This document shows, piece by piece, positions 16,793 to 26,229 of a stretch of DNA of 47,761 bases. Position numbers and translations under genes: made by a program. The stretch is taken from contig NZ_QVLR01000088.1 in the NCBI RefSeq assembly GCF_014822185.1, forward strand, positions 1 through 47,761, written 5' to 3'. Position 1 is the stretch's first letter; every line of letters starts with the position of its first letter. The stretch is from Azoarcus sp. Aa7. Lineage in GTDB: Bacteria > Pseudomonadota > Gammaproteobacteria > Burkholderiales > Rhodocyclaceae. The notes below the pieces were generated by a model. The model saw only the letters and a program-made list of their open reading frames with translations, had not been told where the DNA came from and did not search any database.

Positions 16793-19700
16793 TCACTTCA
16801 GCGAGAACATCGCGCGCCGTGAGGCGCCCCCTGCGCCCCCCTCGCCCGCCTTGTCGCCGCCCGCCGCCTCGACTTTCGGGCTGAGCAGGAAGACCCGCTC
16901 GGCGGGAACCTTGCCGTCCTCGAGCAGCTTGTCCTTGATCGCCTGGCCGCGCTGCAGGGCGAGCTGACGCAGGGCCTCGTCGTCCACCTTGGTGTTGGCG
17001 AGGATCAGCGCCTCCATTTCCTCCACCGGCAGGTCCTTGAGCAGGCCGATCGCGTTGCGCGGGCGCTTGAAGTCGGCGTCGCGATAGACCTTCCTGAGCC
17101 AGGTGGCGTATTCCTCCTGCGTCAGCGCCAGCTCGTCGAGCGACGGCGCCTCCTCGCCCTTGCGCACCATTTCCTTGAGCTTCGCCGCCTTGACGCTGCG
17201 CTCCATTTGCACGCGGCGGACGCCGTCCGGATCGGTGGCGGGGTCGGCGTGGGCAGTGATTTCCAGCTTCAGCGCCGGCCGGTCGGCCAAGGCGCGCGCG
17301 AGCGTCGCGACCTTCTCGGTGGTTGCCGTGTCGAGGCTCGCGCGGCCCGGCGCGAATTCGATGTAGGACAGCTCCTCGCCGCCGCCGAACATCGAGCCGA
17401 GCAGCGAGAACGGTGCCGTCAGCGCCTTGCCGATGAGGTTGATGATGGCCTTGATGACGATGCCGGCGACGCTGAACTCAGGGTCGTCGAGCGAGCCGCC
17501 GATGGGCATGTTGAGGTCGATTTCGCCGCGGCTGTTCTTCAGCAGCGACACCGCGAGCTGCACGGGCAGGTTCAGCGCCGTGGGACTGTCGACCTTGTCG
17601 CCGAAGGTGAGCTGGTCGAGGAAGACGCGGTTGGTCGCGCTGAGCTTGCGGTCCTCGATCTTGTATTGCAGGTCGGCCGACAGCTTGCCCTTCTGGATAC
17701 CGTAGCCGACGTACTTGCCGGAATACGCGGAGACGGCGGTGAGTTCGAAATCCTTCACCGACGCGGCGATGTCGAGATAGCGGTCCTGCCGGAAGGGGTT
17801 GAGCTGGCCGGCGACGGTGACGGGGGCGGCATTGTCGACCTTGCCGCGCAGGTCGAGCTTGGCGATGGTTGTCGGATCCGACGACAGCCCGACGAGCTCG
17901 CCTTCCATGCCGGTGAGGTTGGCGTCGTAGTTCGGGCGGATGAAGCGGTCGCTGAACTGGATGTTGCCCTGCTTGATCGCGACCTTGCCGATGGAGATCG
18001 GCGGGGGCGGTGCGCTCGGCGGCGCGACCGTCGTTTCGGCCTTTCCGGACGCTGCCGGCGCCGGAGCGGGCGGCACCTCGCCTGGCGCCGGCGCGGGCGG
18101 GGGTTGCACGCCTTCAGGCGTGTCTCGATGACGGATCTCGCGCAGGTTGAGCCGGCCCTGTTCGTCGAGGATCAGGCGGGTGTAGAAGTCGTTCAGCGAG
18201 ATCTCATTGACGGCGACCGCGAGCGGCGCGAGACGGAAGTCGATGCCGGTGACGGCGAGTTTCTTCCAGCGCAGGAAGTCCGCGGCCTGGGTCTTGTCGA
18301 TGGACGCGAAGTTGTCGACCCCGACATCGCCGCGGAAGCTCGCCTTGAAGCTGCCGTCCCGCACCTGCTCGAACGCCAGCTTGCCGCGCGTGCCGAGGTT
18401 GCCGCGCGAGATCGCGATATTGAGCTGTTCGACGACATAGGGCTGCAGCGGCAGGAGGTCGACGGCCTTCAGGTCGAGGCTGAGGTCGCCCTTGAGCGGC
18501 TCCATGCCGACGACGCCCTTCACGCCGACGCTTCCGCGCTTGTTCACGCGTGCCGCGAGATCGAGTTTGGCCGTGGAGCCCTTCACCGTGCTGATGCCTT
18601 CCGCTCCTAGCTTGATCGCGTCGGCGAGCAGCACGATGGGTGTGCCCTGGGTACGGTCCTCGAAGCGCGCCGACCAGTCGTCGAGCGCGAGCTTGTCCAC
18701 GGTCACGGCCCAGGGCTTGGCCGCGCCGTCGTCGGCGGATTGCGGCTTGCCACCCTTCACCGGCTTCGCTGGCTTGGTTGGCTTTGCCGCGGGTGCGGCC
18801 TTGTCCGGCGTGGCCTCGCCGAGCAGGCCGAGGACGTCGAGCCTGCCCTGTTTGTCCCTGACCGCCGCGAAGGCGGCACCGTTCGATTCGACGCTGCCGA
18901 CGGTCACGGCGCGGTCGGCCGGCACGACCTTGACGCCATTCACGGCGAAACGCGCGAGCTTCGCGACGGGCTGTTTCTGCCCCTTGAGCGCGAGCTCGAA
19001 TTCGCGCAGCACGAGCGCTTCGGCAAGCAGGTCGATCTGCGGCTCGTCGCCGGCCATCTTCACCTTGTATTGCACGGTCACGTCGGCCCGGCCGCCGCGG
19101 ACGTCGCCGCCCGGCAGCTGCGCGGCGTAGTAAGGCAGGTAGCGCGAGACGAGGAAGTTCTCAGCGGCGACGCGCCCCTCCACCTCGAGCGGGCTGAGAC
19201 GCACGCGGTCGCGGTGGCTGCTCTTTTCGCCGGCGTCGGTGGCGAAGTCGAGGGCGAGTTCGGCGACGGCGTCCGGCGCGGTGCTGACATTGCGCGCCTC
19301 GAACTGCAGGTCCCGGATCTCGGTGCGGAAAGGCTCGCCGCCGCTGTTCGGTCCGCTCGCAGCGCGGTCTTCGACACGGATGGTCGCGCCGGTGATCTTC
19401 GCGTTGTCGAGGGTGAATAGCAGCGGCTCGGGAGCAGCCAGTGCTGCCGCAGGGGGCGCGGGAGGTGCTGCGGCCGGCGGGTTGCCCGCCACCTGCGCGG
19501 TGCTCGCGTCAGGCGCGGCTGCGGCGGGCTTGTCCGCTGCCGGCGGCGGCAGGATCTCCTGGAAATTCAGGCGCCCGTTGGCAAGGCGCACGACGTCCAC
19601 CGTCGGTTGCCCGATTTCGAGGCGGTCGAAATGGAGCTTGCGCGCGAGGGGCTGCACGTCGGCAAGGCCGAGCGAGAGCGTGGGGATGGCGAGCAGCGGA

Positions 19701-20587
19701 GCGCCGTTGGCGTCCTGCAGCGTGATCGCGGCGAAGTCGACCGAACCTTTCAGCGCGACTTTCGGCGTTTCGTCGGCGGCCTGCGAAAAGGCGAGTTCGA
19801 GATTGGTCGATACGCGACCTTCGGGTAGCCGGAACGCGGGCTTGAAAGGCAGGTAGGCGACATAGGGGGTGAAGTCGAAGCCGTCGAGCTTGAGGTCGAG
19901 GATGGTGTCGCGGTCGTTCGCAAAGGGACGGGTGCGTCCGACGAGCTGCAGCGGACGGCCGTTGATGAGCGCGGAGACGACCGGCTCGATGAAGAGTTCG
20001 ACCTTGACCGGCAGATTAGAGACGAAGGGCAGGCCGATGGTGAGGTCGGTGATCTCGTTCTTGACCCCGACCAGCTGGTCCTCGACGTGCACCGCGCCGT
20101 CGACGAGCTGGATGTTGTTGAGCGAGAACAGCGCCGGCTTGTCGTCCTCCGGTTTCGGGCGCGCGGCGAGCCGTTCCTGGACGTCGCTCCAGCTGTGGCG
20201 CGTCTCGTCGAGACGCACGAAATTGACGCGCGGCGCCTCGAGGCGGATCTCGCGCAGCACGGGCGCGCCGCGGAAAATCGACTCGCCTTCGAGGTTCGCA
20301 TAGAAGGAACGGAACGAGAACGCGCCCGGCTGGCCGTCGGCCTCGGCGATGTCGAGCCCCGTTGCGGTGACGGACAGCGCGAACGGGTTGATGTCGATGT
20401 CCTGGATGGAGACTTGGCGGCCGAGCACGTCGGATGCGATCTTCTGGCCGAAATGTCGCACCAGCGGCGGCGCGGCGAGGAAGCCGAGCACGGCGATCAC
20501 GAGGACGGTACCGGTCAGCCATTTCGCCGGGCGTTTGAACCGGGCCGGATCGAAACGCGAACTGCGCGCCTGCGCCTCAACGGACAT
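16793..20587 (-). CDS. AsmA-like DUF748 envelope protein
   Basis: The 1264-residue protein has a single N-terminal membrane anchor (about 23-45, [20 protein letters not shown]) and a long periplasmic, beta-rich body. Repeated units of the type [36 protein letters not shown] and [16 protein letters not shown] mark DUF748/AsmA-like proteins. Low-complexity Ala/Pro/Lys linkers interrupt the body. The C-terminus has an OmpA-like segment ([11 protein letters not shown], then [14 protein letters not shown]), common in this family. AsmA-like proteins are thought to bridge the inner and outer membrane and help move phospholipids; that role is inferred here. A strong AGGAGGA site precedes the ATG at 20587. 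It is divergent from the hemerythrin operon. Confidence 0.87.
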   Translation of the reverse strand: MSVEAQARSSRFDPARFKRPAKWLTGTVLVIAVLGFLAAPPLVRHFGQKIASDVLGRQVSIQDIDINPFALSVTATGLDIAEADGQPGAFSFRSFYANLEGESIFRGAPVLREIRLEAPRVNFVRLDETRHSWSDVQERLAARPKPEDDKPALFSLNNIQLVDGAVHVEDQLVGVKNEITDLTIGLPFVSNLPVKVELFIEPVVSALINGRPLQLVGRTRPFANDRDTILDLKLDGFDFTPYVAYLPFKPAFRLPEGRVSTNLELAFSQAADETPKVALKGSVDFAAITLQDANGAPLLAIPTLSLGLADVQPLARKLHFDRLEIGQPTVDVVRLANGRLNFQEILPPPAADKPAAAAPDASTAQVAGNPPAAAPPAPPAAALAAPEPLLFTLDNAKITGATIRVEDRAASGPNSGGEPFRTEIRDLQFEARNVSTAPDAVAELALDFATDAGEKSSHRDRVRLSPLEVEGRVAAENFLVSRYLPYYAAQLPGGDVRGGRADVTVQYKVKMAGDEPQIDLLAEALVLREFELALKGQKQPVAKLARFAVNGVKVVPADRAVTVGSVESNGAAFAAVRDKQGRLDVLGLLGEATPDKAAPAAKPTKPAKPVKGGKPQSADDGAAKPWAVTVDKLALDDWSARFEDRTQGTPIVLLADAIKLGAEGISTVKGSTAKLDLAARVNKRGSVGVKGVVGMEPLKGDLSLDLKAVDLLPLQPYVVEQLNIAISRGNLGTRGKLAFEQVRDGSFKASFRGDVGVDNFASIDKTQAADFLRWKKLAVTGIDFRLAPLAVAVNEISLNDFYTRLILDEQGRLNLREIRHRDTPEGVQPPPAPAPGEVPPAPAPAASGKAETTVAPPSAPPPPISIGKVAIKQGNIQFSDRFIRPNYDANLTGMEGELVGLSSDPTTIAKLDLRGKVDNAAPVTVAGQLNPFRQDRYLDIAASVKDFELTAVSAYSGKYVGYGIQKGKLSADLQYKIEDRKLSATNRVFLDQLTFGDKVDSPTALNLPVQLAVSLLKNSRGEIDLNMPIGGSLDDPEFSVAGIVIKAIINLIGKALTAPFSLLGSMFGGGEELSYIEFAPGRASLDTATTEKVATLARALADRPALKLEITAHADPATDPDGVRRVQMERSVKAAKLKEMVRKGEEAPSLDELALTQEEYATWLRKVYRDADFKRPRNAIGLLKDLPVEEMEALILANTKVDDEALRQLALQRGQAIKDKLLEDGKVPAERVFLLSPKVEAAGGDKAGEGGAGGASRRAMFSLK

Positions 20588-20887
20588 TCACTTCCTCCTC
20601 GAGAATACCGGACAGTTGGGCGGACGCTGCGCGCCCATGACATCAATCTAGCAGGCCACTGCACGGGTGTGAATCTCGGCCGCGCCATTCCTCGATCTTG
20701 CGCCCTTGCGTTGTTGCGGACATGGCGCAAATGTTTCCGGATTTCATTGGCATCGCATCGACCGCCGCGCAAGCCGGATCGGTGCGCCGGGGCGAATTGA
20801 TTGGATACACCGACGGTTTGACACGCATCAAGGATCACCCTGCTGGGTTTGGGAGAATTCCTCCACCCACACAGGAGACACGCGACC
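20588..20887. other. 300-base divergent regulatory spacer (DUF748 / hemerythrin)
   Basis: No credible gene is visible. The right end holds an FNR/DNR-type box for the hemerythrin operon (listed separately). A half-site-like TTGATTGGA lies at 20808-20816. The left end holds the strong ribosome binding site of the DUF748 gene. Confidence 0.6.
20818..20831 (+). promoter_or_regulatory. FNR/DNR-type box upstream of the hemerythrin operon
   Basis: TTGAC-ACGC-ATCAA matches nine of ten conserved bases of the TTGAT-N4-ATCAA consensus bound by FNR, ANR and DNR regulators. It ends 56 bases before the hemerythrin ATG. A class II arrangement would put transcription start near 20866, just ahead of the AGGAG ribosome site. 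Oxygen limitation or NO is the expected inducing signal. Confidence 0.72.
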
Positions 20888-21331
20888 ATGAGCCAGATCA
20901 CTTCCCTGATGACCGACGACCACCGCCACTGCGACGAATCCTTTGCCTGCGCCGAAACCGCCGTGGCGAAGGGCAGATGGGATGAAGCGAATACGGCCCT
21001 GGCGCAGTTCGCCGCCGAACTCGAAGGGCACTTCGACACCGAAGAGTCCCTGCTCTTCCCGCGCTTCGAGGCGGCCACCGGGATGACCGAAGGCCCGACG
21101 AAAGTAATGCGCGGGGAGCACGTGGAGATGCGCAATGCGGTGGCACGGATGCGCGAGGCATTGGCGAACAAGGACAAGGACGATTACGCCGGCGAGGCCG
21201 AGACGCTGCTGATCCTGATGCAGCAGCACAACATGAAGGAAGAGAATATCCTTTATCCCATGTGCGACTCGCACCTGTCCGGCACGGACGTCGCGAACGG
21301 GTTGAGCGAGCGCCTGCACGCGAGGGCCTGA
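20888..21331 (+). CDS. Hemerythrin domain protein
   Basis: The 147-residue cytoplasmic four-helix protein shows the His/Glu pattern of a diiron hemerythrin: DDHRHCDE at 10-17, GHFDTEESLLFP with H48 and E52, GEHVEMRNA with H78, and QQHNMKEENILYP with H114 and E118. Such domains bind O2 or NO or sense them. In denitrifiers they are often under FNR or NO-responsive control and may buffer NO or protect iron centres. The ATG at 20888 with AGGAG upstream is preferred to an in-frame ATG 39 bases earlier. The stop overlaps the next gene's start (TGATG), so the two are translationally coupled. It lies behind the FNR-type box. Confidence 0.88.
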   Translation: MSQITSLMTDDHRHCDESFACAETAVAKGRWDEANTALAQFAAELEGHFDTEESLLFPRFEAATGMTEGPTKVMRGEHVEMRNAVARMREALANKDKDDYAGEAETLLILMQQHNMKEENILYPMCDSHLSGTDVANGLSERLHARA

Positions 21332-21546
21332 TGAAGAAAACCGTAGACGCGCGCGGCCTGGAACCACCGCAGCCTTTCGAACTGGTGATGGATGCACTGG
21401 CGGATCTACCGAAGGGCGAGAGCCTGTTGCTCCTGCTCGACCGCATGCCCCATCCGCTGTTCCGCATCCTGGACCGCGACGGCTACAAGTACGAAAGCCG
21501 TATCCGCGACGACGGCGTCGTCGAGATCGACATCCTGAATCCATGA
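21331..21546 (+). CDS. DUF2249 domain protein
   Basis: The 71-residue protein is almost entirely one DUF2249 domain, a small TusA-like fold: VDARGLEPPQPFELVMDAL, then GESLLLLLDRMPHPLFRIL and a closing DGVVEIDIL. DUF2249 proteins of unknown biochemistry recur beside hemerythrins and denitrification genes. Unlike TusA it has no cysteine in the CPxP position (LEPPQPF here), so sulfur transfer is not expected. It overlaps the hemerythrin stop by one base and the next gene's ATG by four (ATGA), making it the middle of a coupled three-gene operon. Confidence 0.82.
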   Translation: MKKTVDARGLEPPQPFELVMDALADLPKGESLLLLLDRMPHPLFRILDRDGYKYESRIRDDGVVEIDILNP

Positions 21547-22805
21547 TTCCTGACGGACAGACCCTCAGCTACGACGCGGCGCCGGCCTTCTCGACGCCGC
21601 TGCGTTTCTTCATCACCGCCCCGCTCTTCGGCGCCGCGGCCGGAGCGACCCTGCTGGCGGCGCCGGATCTGCTGGATTCGCGCTGGACGCCCGGTGCGCT
21701 GGCGGTAACGCACCTGGTGGCCGTCGGTTTCATGCTGACGGTGATGCTGGGGGCCCTGTTCCAGGTCTTGCCGGTGGTCGCGGGGGCCGTGATCCCGCGC
21801 TCGGGACCGGTCGCGACGGTGGTGCATCTGGCGATGACGATCGGTGCGGTGTGTCTGGCGTGGGGGCTGGGCAGCGGCTCGCATGCTTTTCTCGTGCCGG
21901 CAACGGTGTTGCTCGGGGGAGGACTCGCACTCTTCGTCGTCGCCGCCTTCCTCGGGCTGCGGCGGATCCCCGTGGCGCAGGCGACGCCGCGCGACCTGCG
22001 CATCGCGCTGCTCGGCTTCGCGGTCGCCGTCGCACTCGGCATCACGCTGGCGCTGGCGCTCGGGGGGCGACTCGATCTGCCGTTGCTGACGGTGCTGAAG
22101 CTGCATGTCGGCTGGGCCCTGCTGGGCGGGTCCGGCGTGCTGCTCGCGGCGGCGAGTTGGGTCGTCGTGCCGATGTTCCAGATCACGCCGAACTATCCGG
22201 TGGCCCTCACCCGCTTCTGGGCGATGGGGACGGGTGCGGTATTGCTGGTGTGGAGCGCGGCCGTGTATGGCGAACTGGGCTCCGCGGAATTGGCGCTGTC
22301 GGCCGTGCTCGCGGGGCTGTGCGTGCTGTTCGCGGTGATCACGCTGAAACTGCAGCGGCAATCGCGGCGCTCGGTGCCAGACATGACGACACGGGCCTTC
22401 CAGATCGGGATGGGGAGTTTCATCGCGGGACTCGTCTGCGTGCTCGTCGCGCAGCAGTCGGAGCATCAGGTCTGGCCCCTCCTCGCCGGGATACTGATCC
22501 TGCACGGCGGCTTCGTCAGCGTGATCGTCGGCATGCTCTACAAGATCATCCCGTTCCTGGCCTGGCTGCACCTCACGCAGGATGTCGGCAAGGCGCCGAA
22601 CATGAAGAAGCTGCAGCCGGACTCGCCGATACGACGTCATCTGGCCCTGCACGCCGTCGCGCTCGCGGCCCTGCTCATCGCGGCGTTCGTCGGCAATGCC
22701 TGGCTGATCCGCCTCGCCGGACTGCTCGTCGTCGCCGAGTTCGCCCTGCTCCTCGCGAACATCATCAAGGTGTTGGGCAACTATCGCCGGGCCCACGCGG
22801 CCTGA
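21543..22805 (+). CDS. NnrS/heme-copper-oxidase-like multi-pass membrane protein
   Basis: The 420-residue protein has about 12 hydrophobic helices and no large soluble domain. Spaced histidines sit inside helices: VTHLVAVGFMLTVMLGALFQVLPVVAG (about 60-85), LKLHVGWALLGG (about 180-190), and HGGFVSVIVGMLYKIIPFLAWLHL (about 320-345). The layout resembles NnrS and the heme-binding subunit I of heme-copper oxidases, but the classic copper-site motifs are not obvious, so this is a superfamily-level call. Coupling with hemerythrin and DUF2249 genes behind an FNR-type box suggests a role in the NO or low-oxygen response. Translation starts within the upstream stop (ATGA). Palindromic repeats follow its stop. 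Confidence 0.65.
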   Translation: MIPDGQTLSYDAAPAFSTPLRFFITAPLFGAAAGATLLAAPDLLDSRWTPGALAVTHLVAVGFMLTVMLGALFQVLPVVAGAVIPRSGPVATVVHLAMTIGAVCLAWGLGSGSHAFLVPATVLLGGGLALFVVAAFLGLRRIPVAQATPRDLRIALLGFAVAVALGITLALALGGRLDLPLLTVLKLHVGWALLGGSGVLLAAASWVVVPMFQITPNYPVALTRFWAMGTGAVLLVWSAAVYGELGSAELALSAVLAGLCVLFAVITLKLQRQSRRSVPDMTTRAFQIGMGSFIAGLVCVLVAQQSEHQVWPLLAGILILHGGFVSVIVGMLYKIIPFLAWLHLTQDVGKAPNMKKLQPDSPIRRHLALHAVALAALLIAAFVGNAWLIRLAGLLVVAEFALLLANIIKVLGNYRRAHAA

Positions 22806-22852
22806 GCGAGTGGGCGGCGGATTGGTGCAGTTTGCCTGTCCGCCGGCGGTGT

Positions 22853-23019
22853 GGCGGGATTCGCTGCGCTGCTCCCGCCCTACGAGGTCTATTGTTCGGT
22901 TACGCGTGTCGTAGGTACGGAACGTAGGGCGGGAAAGCGCAGCGCATCCCGCCATGCGGCGTTCGGGCGGCCTCCGGTGCTTGGGTTGGCGGGATGCGCT
23001 TCGCTTCTCCCGCCCTATG
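22853..23019. repeat. REP-like palindromic repeats, locus 2 (three units)
   Basis: Units lie at 22853-22884 (forward), 22923-22953 (inverted) and 22988-23019 (forward). Each reads about GGCGGGATGCGCTTCGCT followed by TCTCCCGCCCTA, or its reverse complement. They are the same family as 16281-16368. The alternating orientation lets neighbouring units fold into long hairpins, as in BIME-type elements. Confidence 0.8.
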
Positions 23020-23042
23020 AGGTTCCCTTCTCCCTCCCGACC

Positions 23043-23088
23043 CGGGACTAGTTCCGAAGTACTAGTCCCGCCGGCGCGCGACTAGTCC
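23043..23088. promoter_or_regulatory. CTAG inverted repeat cluster upstream of narK1
   Basis: CGGGACTAGT (23043-23052) and ACTAGTCCCG (23061-23070) are perfect 10-base inverted arms around an 8-base centre. A third ACTAGTCC follows at 23081-23088. The cluster lies about 100 bases before the narK1 start and could be an operator or the end of an upstream transcript. No known regulator site fits well. Confidence 0.55.
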
Positions 23089-23187
23089 TTCAACCCCTGC
23101 TTTCGGCGAATGTTCGCGGGCAGTCGCGGGGCATAACCTTGTTTCCAGCATGGAGCGCAGTGCGTTCCGCCCTGGAGGATGAGGAAG

Positions 23188-24444
23188 ATGGTCTCGCAAC
23201 GCCGCAAGCAGCTCTCCGTTCTGGTGATGAGCACGACCGCATTCACGATGTGTTTTGCGGCATGGATGCTGTTCGCCGTGATCGGGATTCCGATCAAGGC
23301 CCAGCTCGGGCTCAATGAAACCCAGTTCGGCCTGCTCGCGGCGACCCCCGTGCTGACCGGCGCGCTGGTGCGTCTGCCCCTCGGGATGCTGACCGACAAG
23401 CTGGGCGGCCGCTTGGTGTTCTTCGCGCTGATGGTGGCGACGGTCGTGCCGATCTGGCTGATCAGCGAGGCGACGGCATACTGGCACTTCCTGCTCGCAG
23501 GGCTCTTCGTGGGGCTCGCCGGCGGCTCGTTCTCGGTCGGGATTGCCTACTGTGCGCGCTGGTTCGAGCGGAAGAACCAGGGCTTCGCGATGGGGGTGTT
23601 CGGTGCCGGCAATTCTGGCGCAGCGGTCACCAAGCTGGTCGCACCGGTGCTGGTCGTGGCCTTCGGCTGGGAGTTCGTGCCCAAGGCGTTCGCGGTGGCG
23701 ATGCTGCTGATTGCGCTGGCATTCTGGTTCTTCACCTACGAGGACCCCGAGCATCGCGTGTCGTCGGGGGTGAAGTTCGGCGACCAGTTGCGGGTACTGA
23801 AGAATCCGCGCGTGTGGAAATACTGCCAGTACTACTCGATCGTCTTCGGCGGCTATGTCGCGCTCGCGCTGTGGATGACGAAGTACTACGTCACCGAGTT
23901 CGGTCTCGGCCTCGAGACGGCGGCACTGCTCGCGGCCTGTTTCTCGCTGCCCGGCGGCGTGTTGCGCGCGGTCGGCGGCTGGTTCTCGGACCGCTTCGGA
24001 GCGCACAAGGTGACGTGGTGGGTGATGTGGGTGTCGTGGGTGTGCCTGTTCCTGCTGTCCTACCCCCACACCGAATTCACCGTGATGACGGTCGCCGGCC
24101 CGAAGACTTTCGCGATCCATCACAACGTGTGGTTCTTCACCGCGCTGATGTTCACCGTCGGCGTGGCCTGGGCCTTCGGCAAGGCCTCGGTGTTCAAGTA
24201 CATCTCCGACGAGTTCCCGCACGAGATCGGCGCGGTGTCCGGGATAGTCGGCCTCGTCGGCGGCCTCGGCGGTTTCCTGCTGCCGATCATGTTCGGCGCC
24301 CTGCTCGACCTGACCGGCGTGCGCTCCAGCGCGTTCATGCTGCTCTACTGCGTGACCTGGGTGTCGCTGATCTGGATGTACTGGACCGAGGTGCGCCGCA
24401 CCGACGTGATGCACGGCGGCGCGGCAGCGACCGCATCCAAATGA
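23188..24444 (+). CDS. narK1: NarK1-type nitrate/nitrite transporter (MFS)
   Basis: The 418-residue 12-TM major facilitator protein of the nitrate/nitrite porter family is of the short NarK1 type, usually thought to be a nitrate/proton symporter. Family motifs are visible: GALVRLPLGMLTDKLGGR with the substrate-binding arginine, GLAGGSFSVGIAYCARWF, FGAGNSGAAVTKLVAP (nitrate signature) and GIVGLVGGLGGFLLPIMFG. Two ATGs compete. The ATG at 23179 abuts the GGAGG at 23174-23178, whereas 23188 (MVSQRRKQL) is spaced nine bases from it, so I choose 23188. narK2 follows after 29 bases. It is the first gene of the nar cluster. Confidence 0.92.
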   Translation: MVSQRRKQLSVLVMSTTAFTMCFAAWMLFAVIGIPIKAQLGLNETQFGLLAATPVLTGALVRLPLGMLTDKLGGRLVFFALMVATVVPIWLISEATAYWHFLLAGLFVGLAGGSFSVGIAYCARWFERKNQGFAMGVFGAGNSGAAVTKLVAPVLVVAFGWEFVPKAFAVAMLLIALAFWFFTYEDPEHRVSSGVKFGDQLRVLKNPRVWKYCQYYSIVFGGYVALALWMTKYYVTEFGLGLETAALLAACFSLPGGVLRAVGGWFSDRFGAHKVTWWVMWVSWVCLFLLSYPHTEFTVMTVAGPKTFAIHHNVWFFTALMFTVGVAWAFGKASVFKYISDEFPHEIGAVSGIVGLVGGLGGFLLPIMFGALLDLTGVRSSAFMLLYCVTWVSLIWMYWTEVRRTDVMHGGAAATASK

Positions 24445-24473
24445 CCCCGAATACCTGAAACAGGAGCGAATTC

Positions 24474-26171
24474 ATGGCACCTGCAAAACTCCGCCCGTTT
24501 CCCCCGGTCCCCGGTCCGGCCCCTGCGGGCGTCAGACCGGGCGAGCGCCCACGTGGCCCGGATATCACCGACTGGCGTCCCGAGGACGAACAGTTCTGGG
24601 CGCGTGAAGGCAGTCGCATCGCCGGCCGCAACCTGTGGATCTCCATCCCGAGCCTGCTCTGCGGCTTCGCCGTGTGGCTGATGTGGGGGATCATCACGGT
24701 GCAGATGGCCAATGCGGGCTTCCCCTTCACGCCCGACCAGCTCTTCTCGATCGCGGCCATCTCGGGCCTGTCGGGCGCCACGCTGCGCATTCCGGCGTCT
24801 TTCTTCATCCGCATCTGCGGCGGCCGCAATACGGTGTGGCTGACCACCGCGCTGCTGATGATCCCGGCGATCGGCACCGGCATCGCGCTGCAGGACAAGA
24901 ACACTCCGCTGTGGGTCTTCCAGTTGATGGCGCTGCTCTCGGGAATCGGCGGCGGCAACTTCGCGTGCTCGATGGCCAACATCAGCACCTTCTACCCCAA
25001 GCGCCTGCAGGGCACGGCGCTGGGCCTTAACGCGGGCCTGGGCAACTTCGGCGTCACGACCTCGCAGATTCTGATTCCGGCGGTGATGACCTTGGGTCTC
25101 TTCGGCGCGATCGGCGGCGACGCGATTCCGCTCGCGAAGGATTCGGCCACGCTGATCGGCAAGATCGCCGCCGGCACACCGACCTTCGTGCAGAACGCCG
25201 GCTTCATCTGGCTGCTCCTGCTGGTGCCGTTGGCGGTGGTGGGCTGGTTCGGCCTGAACAACCTGCGGACGGTGTCGCCCAATATCGGTTCGACCGGCGC
25301 GGCGATGGGCAAGATCCTGTTGCTTTACACGGTGGCGCTGGTCGTGTCCGGCATTGGCCTCTATCTGTACCTGCCGGCCCCCAGCGGCAACGGGCTGCTG
25401 TCGGGGAACGGCATGTGGGCGGTGCCGCCGCTGGTCATCGTCGGCACGCTGTTCGCAATGAAGGCGGTTGCGACCGGCGACATGAACGTCAATCTGACCA
25501 AGCAGTTCGCGATCTTCCGCAACAAGCACACGTGGTCGATGACGGCGCTGTACCTCGTCACCTTCGGCTCCTTCATCGGCTTTTCGATGGCGGTGCCGCT
25601 GTCGATCACGGTGATCTTCGGCAACACGCACGTGTTCGATCCGGCGACCAACGCCTGGGTGCATGCGAAGAATCCGAATGCGCCGTCAGCGCTGATGTAT
25701 GCATGGATCGGCCCCTTCGTTGGCGCGCTGATCCGCCCGGTGGGCGGCTGGATCTCGGACAAGCTGGGCGGCTCCATCGTCACCCAGGTGATCTCGCTGG
25801 TGCTCGTGGTCGCCTCCGCGGTCACCGGCTACGTGATGCACCTCGCCTACCAGTCGGCCACGCCGGAGACCTACTTCCTGGCCTTCATGCTGCTCTTCAT
25901 CGTGCTGTTCGCCGCATCGGGGATCGGCAACGGTTCGACCTTCCGCACCGTGGGCTTCGTGTTCGACCAGGACCAGCGCGGTCCGGTGCTGGGCTGGACC
26001 TCGGCGATCGGCGGCTACGGCTCCTTCATCGCGCCGGTGGTGATCGGCGGCCAGATCAAGGCCGGCACGCCGGAGCTTGCGATGTACGGCTTTGCGGTCT
26101 TCTACGCGGTGTGCCTGGTCATCAACTGGTGGTTCTACCTGCGCCGCAACGCCTACATCCGCAATCCCTGA
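24474..26171 (+). CDS. narK2: NarK2-type nitrate/nitrite transporter (MFS)
   Basis: The 565-residue member of the nitrate/nitrite porter family is of the longer NarK2 type associated with nitrate/nitrite antiport, which feeds the cytoplasmic NarG site and removes nitrite. A polar N-terminal extension (about 1-55, rich in Pro and Arg) precedes the first helix. ATLRIPASFFIRICGGR carries the arginine motif, and GIGGGNFACSMANISTFYPKR and LNAGLGNFGVTTSQ are the nitrate signatures; the second-half signature is SAIGGYGSFIAPVVIG. AGGAG lies eight bases before the ATG at 24474. narK1 and narK2 together recall the tandem or fused NarK1-NarK2 of other denitrifiers. narG begins 58 bases later. Confidence 0.92.
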   Translation: MAPAKLRPFPPVPGPAPAGVRPGERPRGPDITDWRPEDEQFWAREGSRIAGRNLWISIPSLLCGFAVWLMWGIITVQMANAGFPFTPDQLFSIAAISGLSGATLRIPASFFIRICGGRNTVWLTTALLMIPAIGTGIALQDKNTPLWVFQLMALLSGIGGGNFACSMANISTFYPKRLQGTALGLNAGLGNFGVTTSQILIPAVMTLGLFGAIGGDAIPLAKDSATLIGKIAAGTPTFVQNAGFIWLLLLVPLAVVGWFGLNNLRTVSPNIGSTGAAMGKILLLYTVALVVSGIGLYLYLPAPSGNGLLSGNGMWAVPPLVIVGTLFAMKAVATGDMNVNLTKQFAIFRNKHTWSMTALYLVTFGSFIGFSMAVPLSITVIFGNTHVFDPATNAWVHAKNPNAPSALMYAWIGPFVGALIRPVGGWISDKLGGSIVTQVISLVLVVASAVTGYVMHLAYQSATPETYFLAFMLLFIVLFAASGIGNGSTFRTVGFVFDQDQRGPVLGWTSAIGGYGSFIAPVVIGGQIKAGTPELAMYGFAVFYAVCLVINWWFYLRRNAYIRNP

Positions 26172-26229
26172 CCCCATCCCTTCCAGAAATAAGACCGACT
26201 ACGAAACGCAGGATCCAAAGGAGTAAGCA

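Larger units (their letters stand above)
22806..23187. other. 382-base intergenic region upstream of narK1
   Basis: No credible gene is present. The first half is filled by three REP-like units (22853-23019), the second by a CTAG-containing inverted repeat cluster (23043-23088). The narK1 promoter must lie here. I see no TTGAT-N4-ATCAA box and no convincing NarL heptamer pair. Confidence 0.65.

Noticed and set aside
17207-18610. Long plus-strand open frames inside the DUF748 gene
   Set aside because: Composition is typical of antisense shadow frames and no domain is recognisable. The minus-strand gene has a strong ribosome site and family features.
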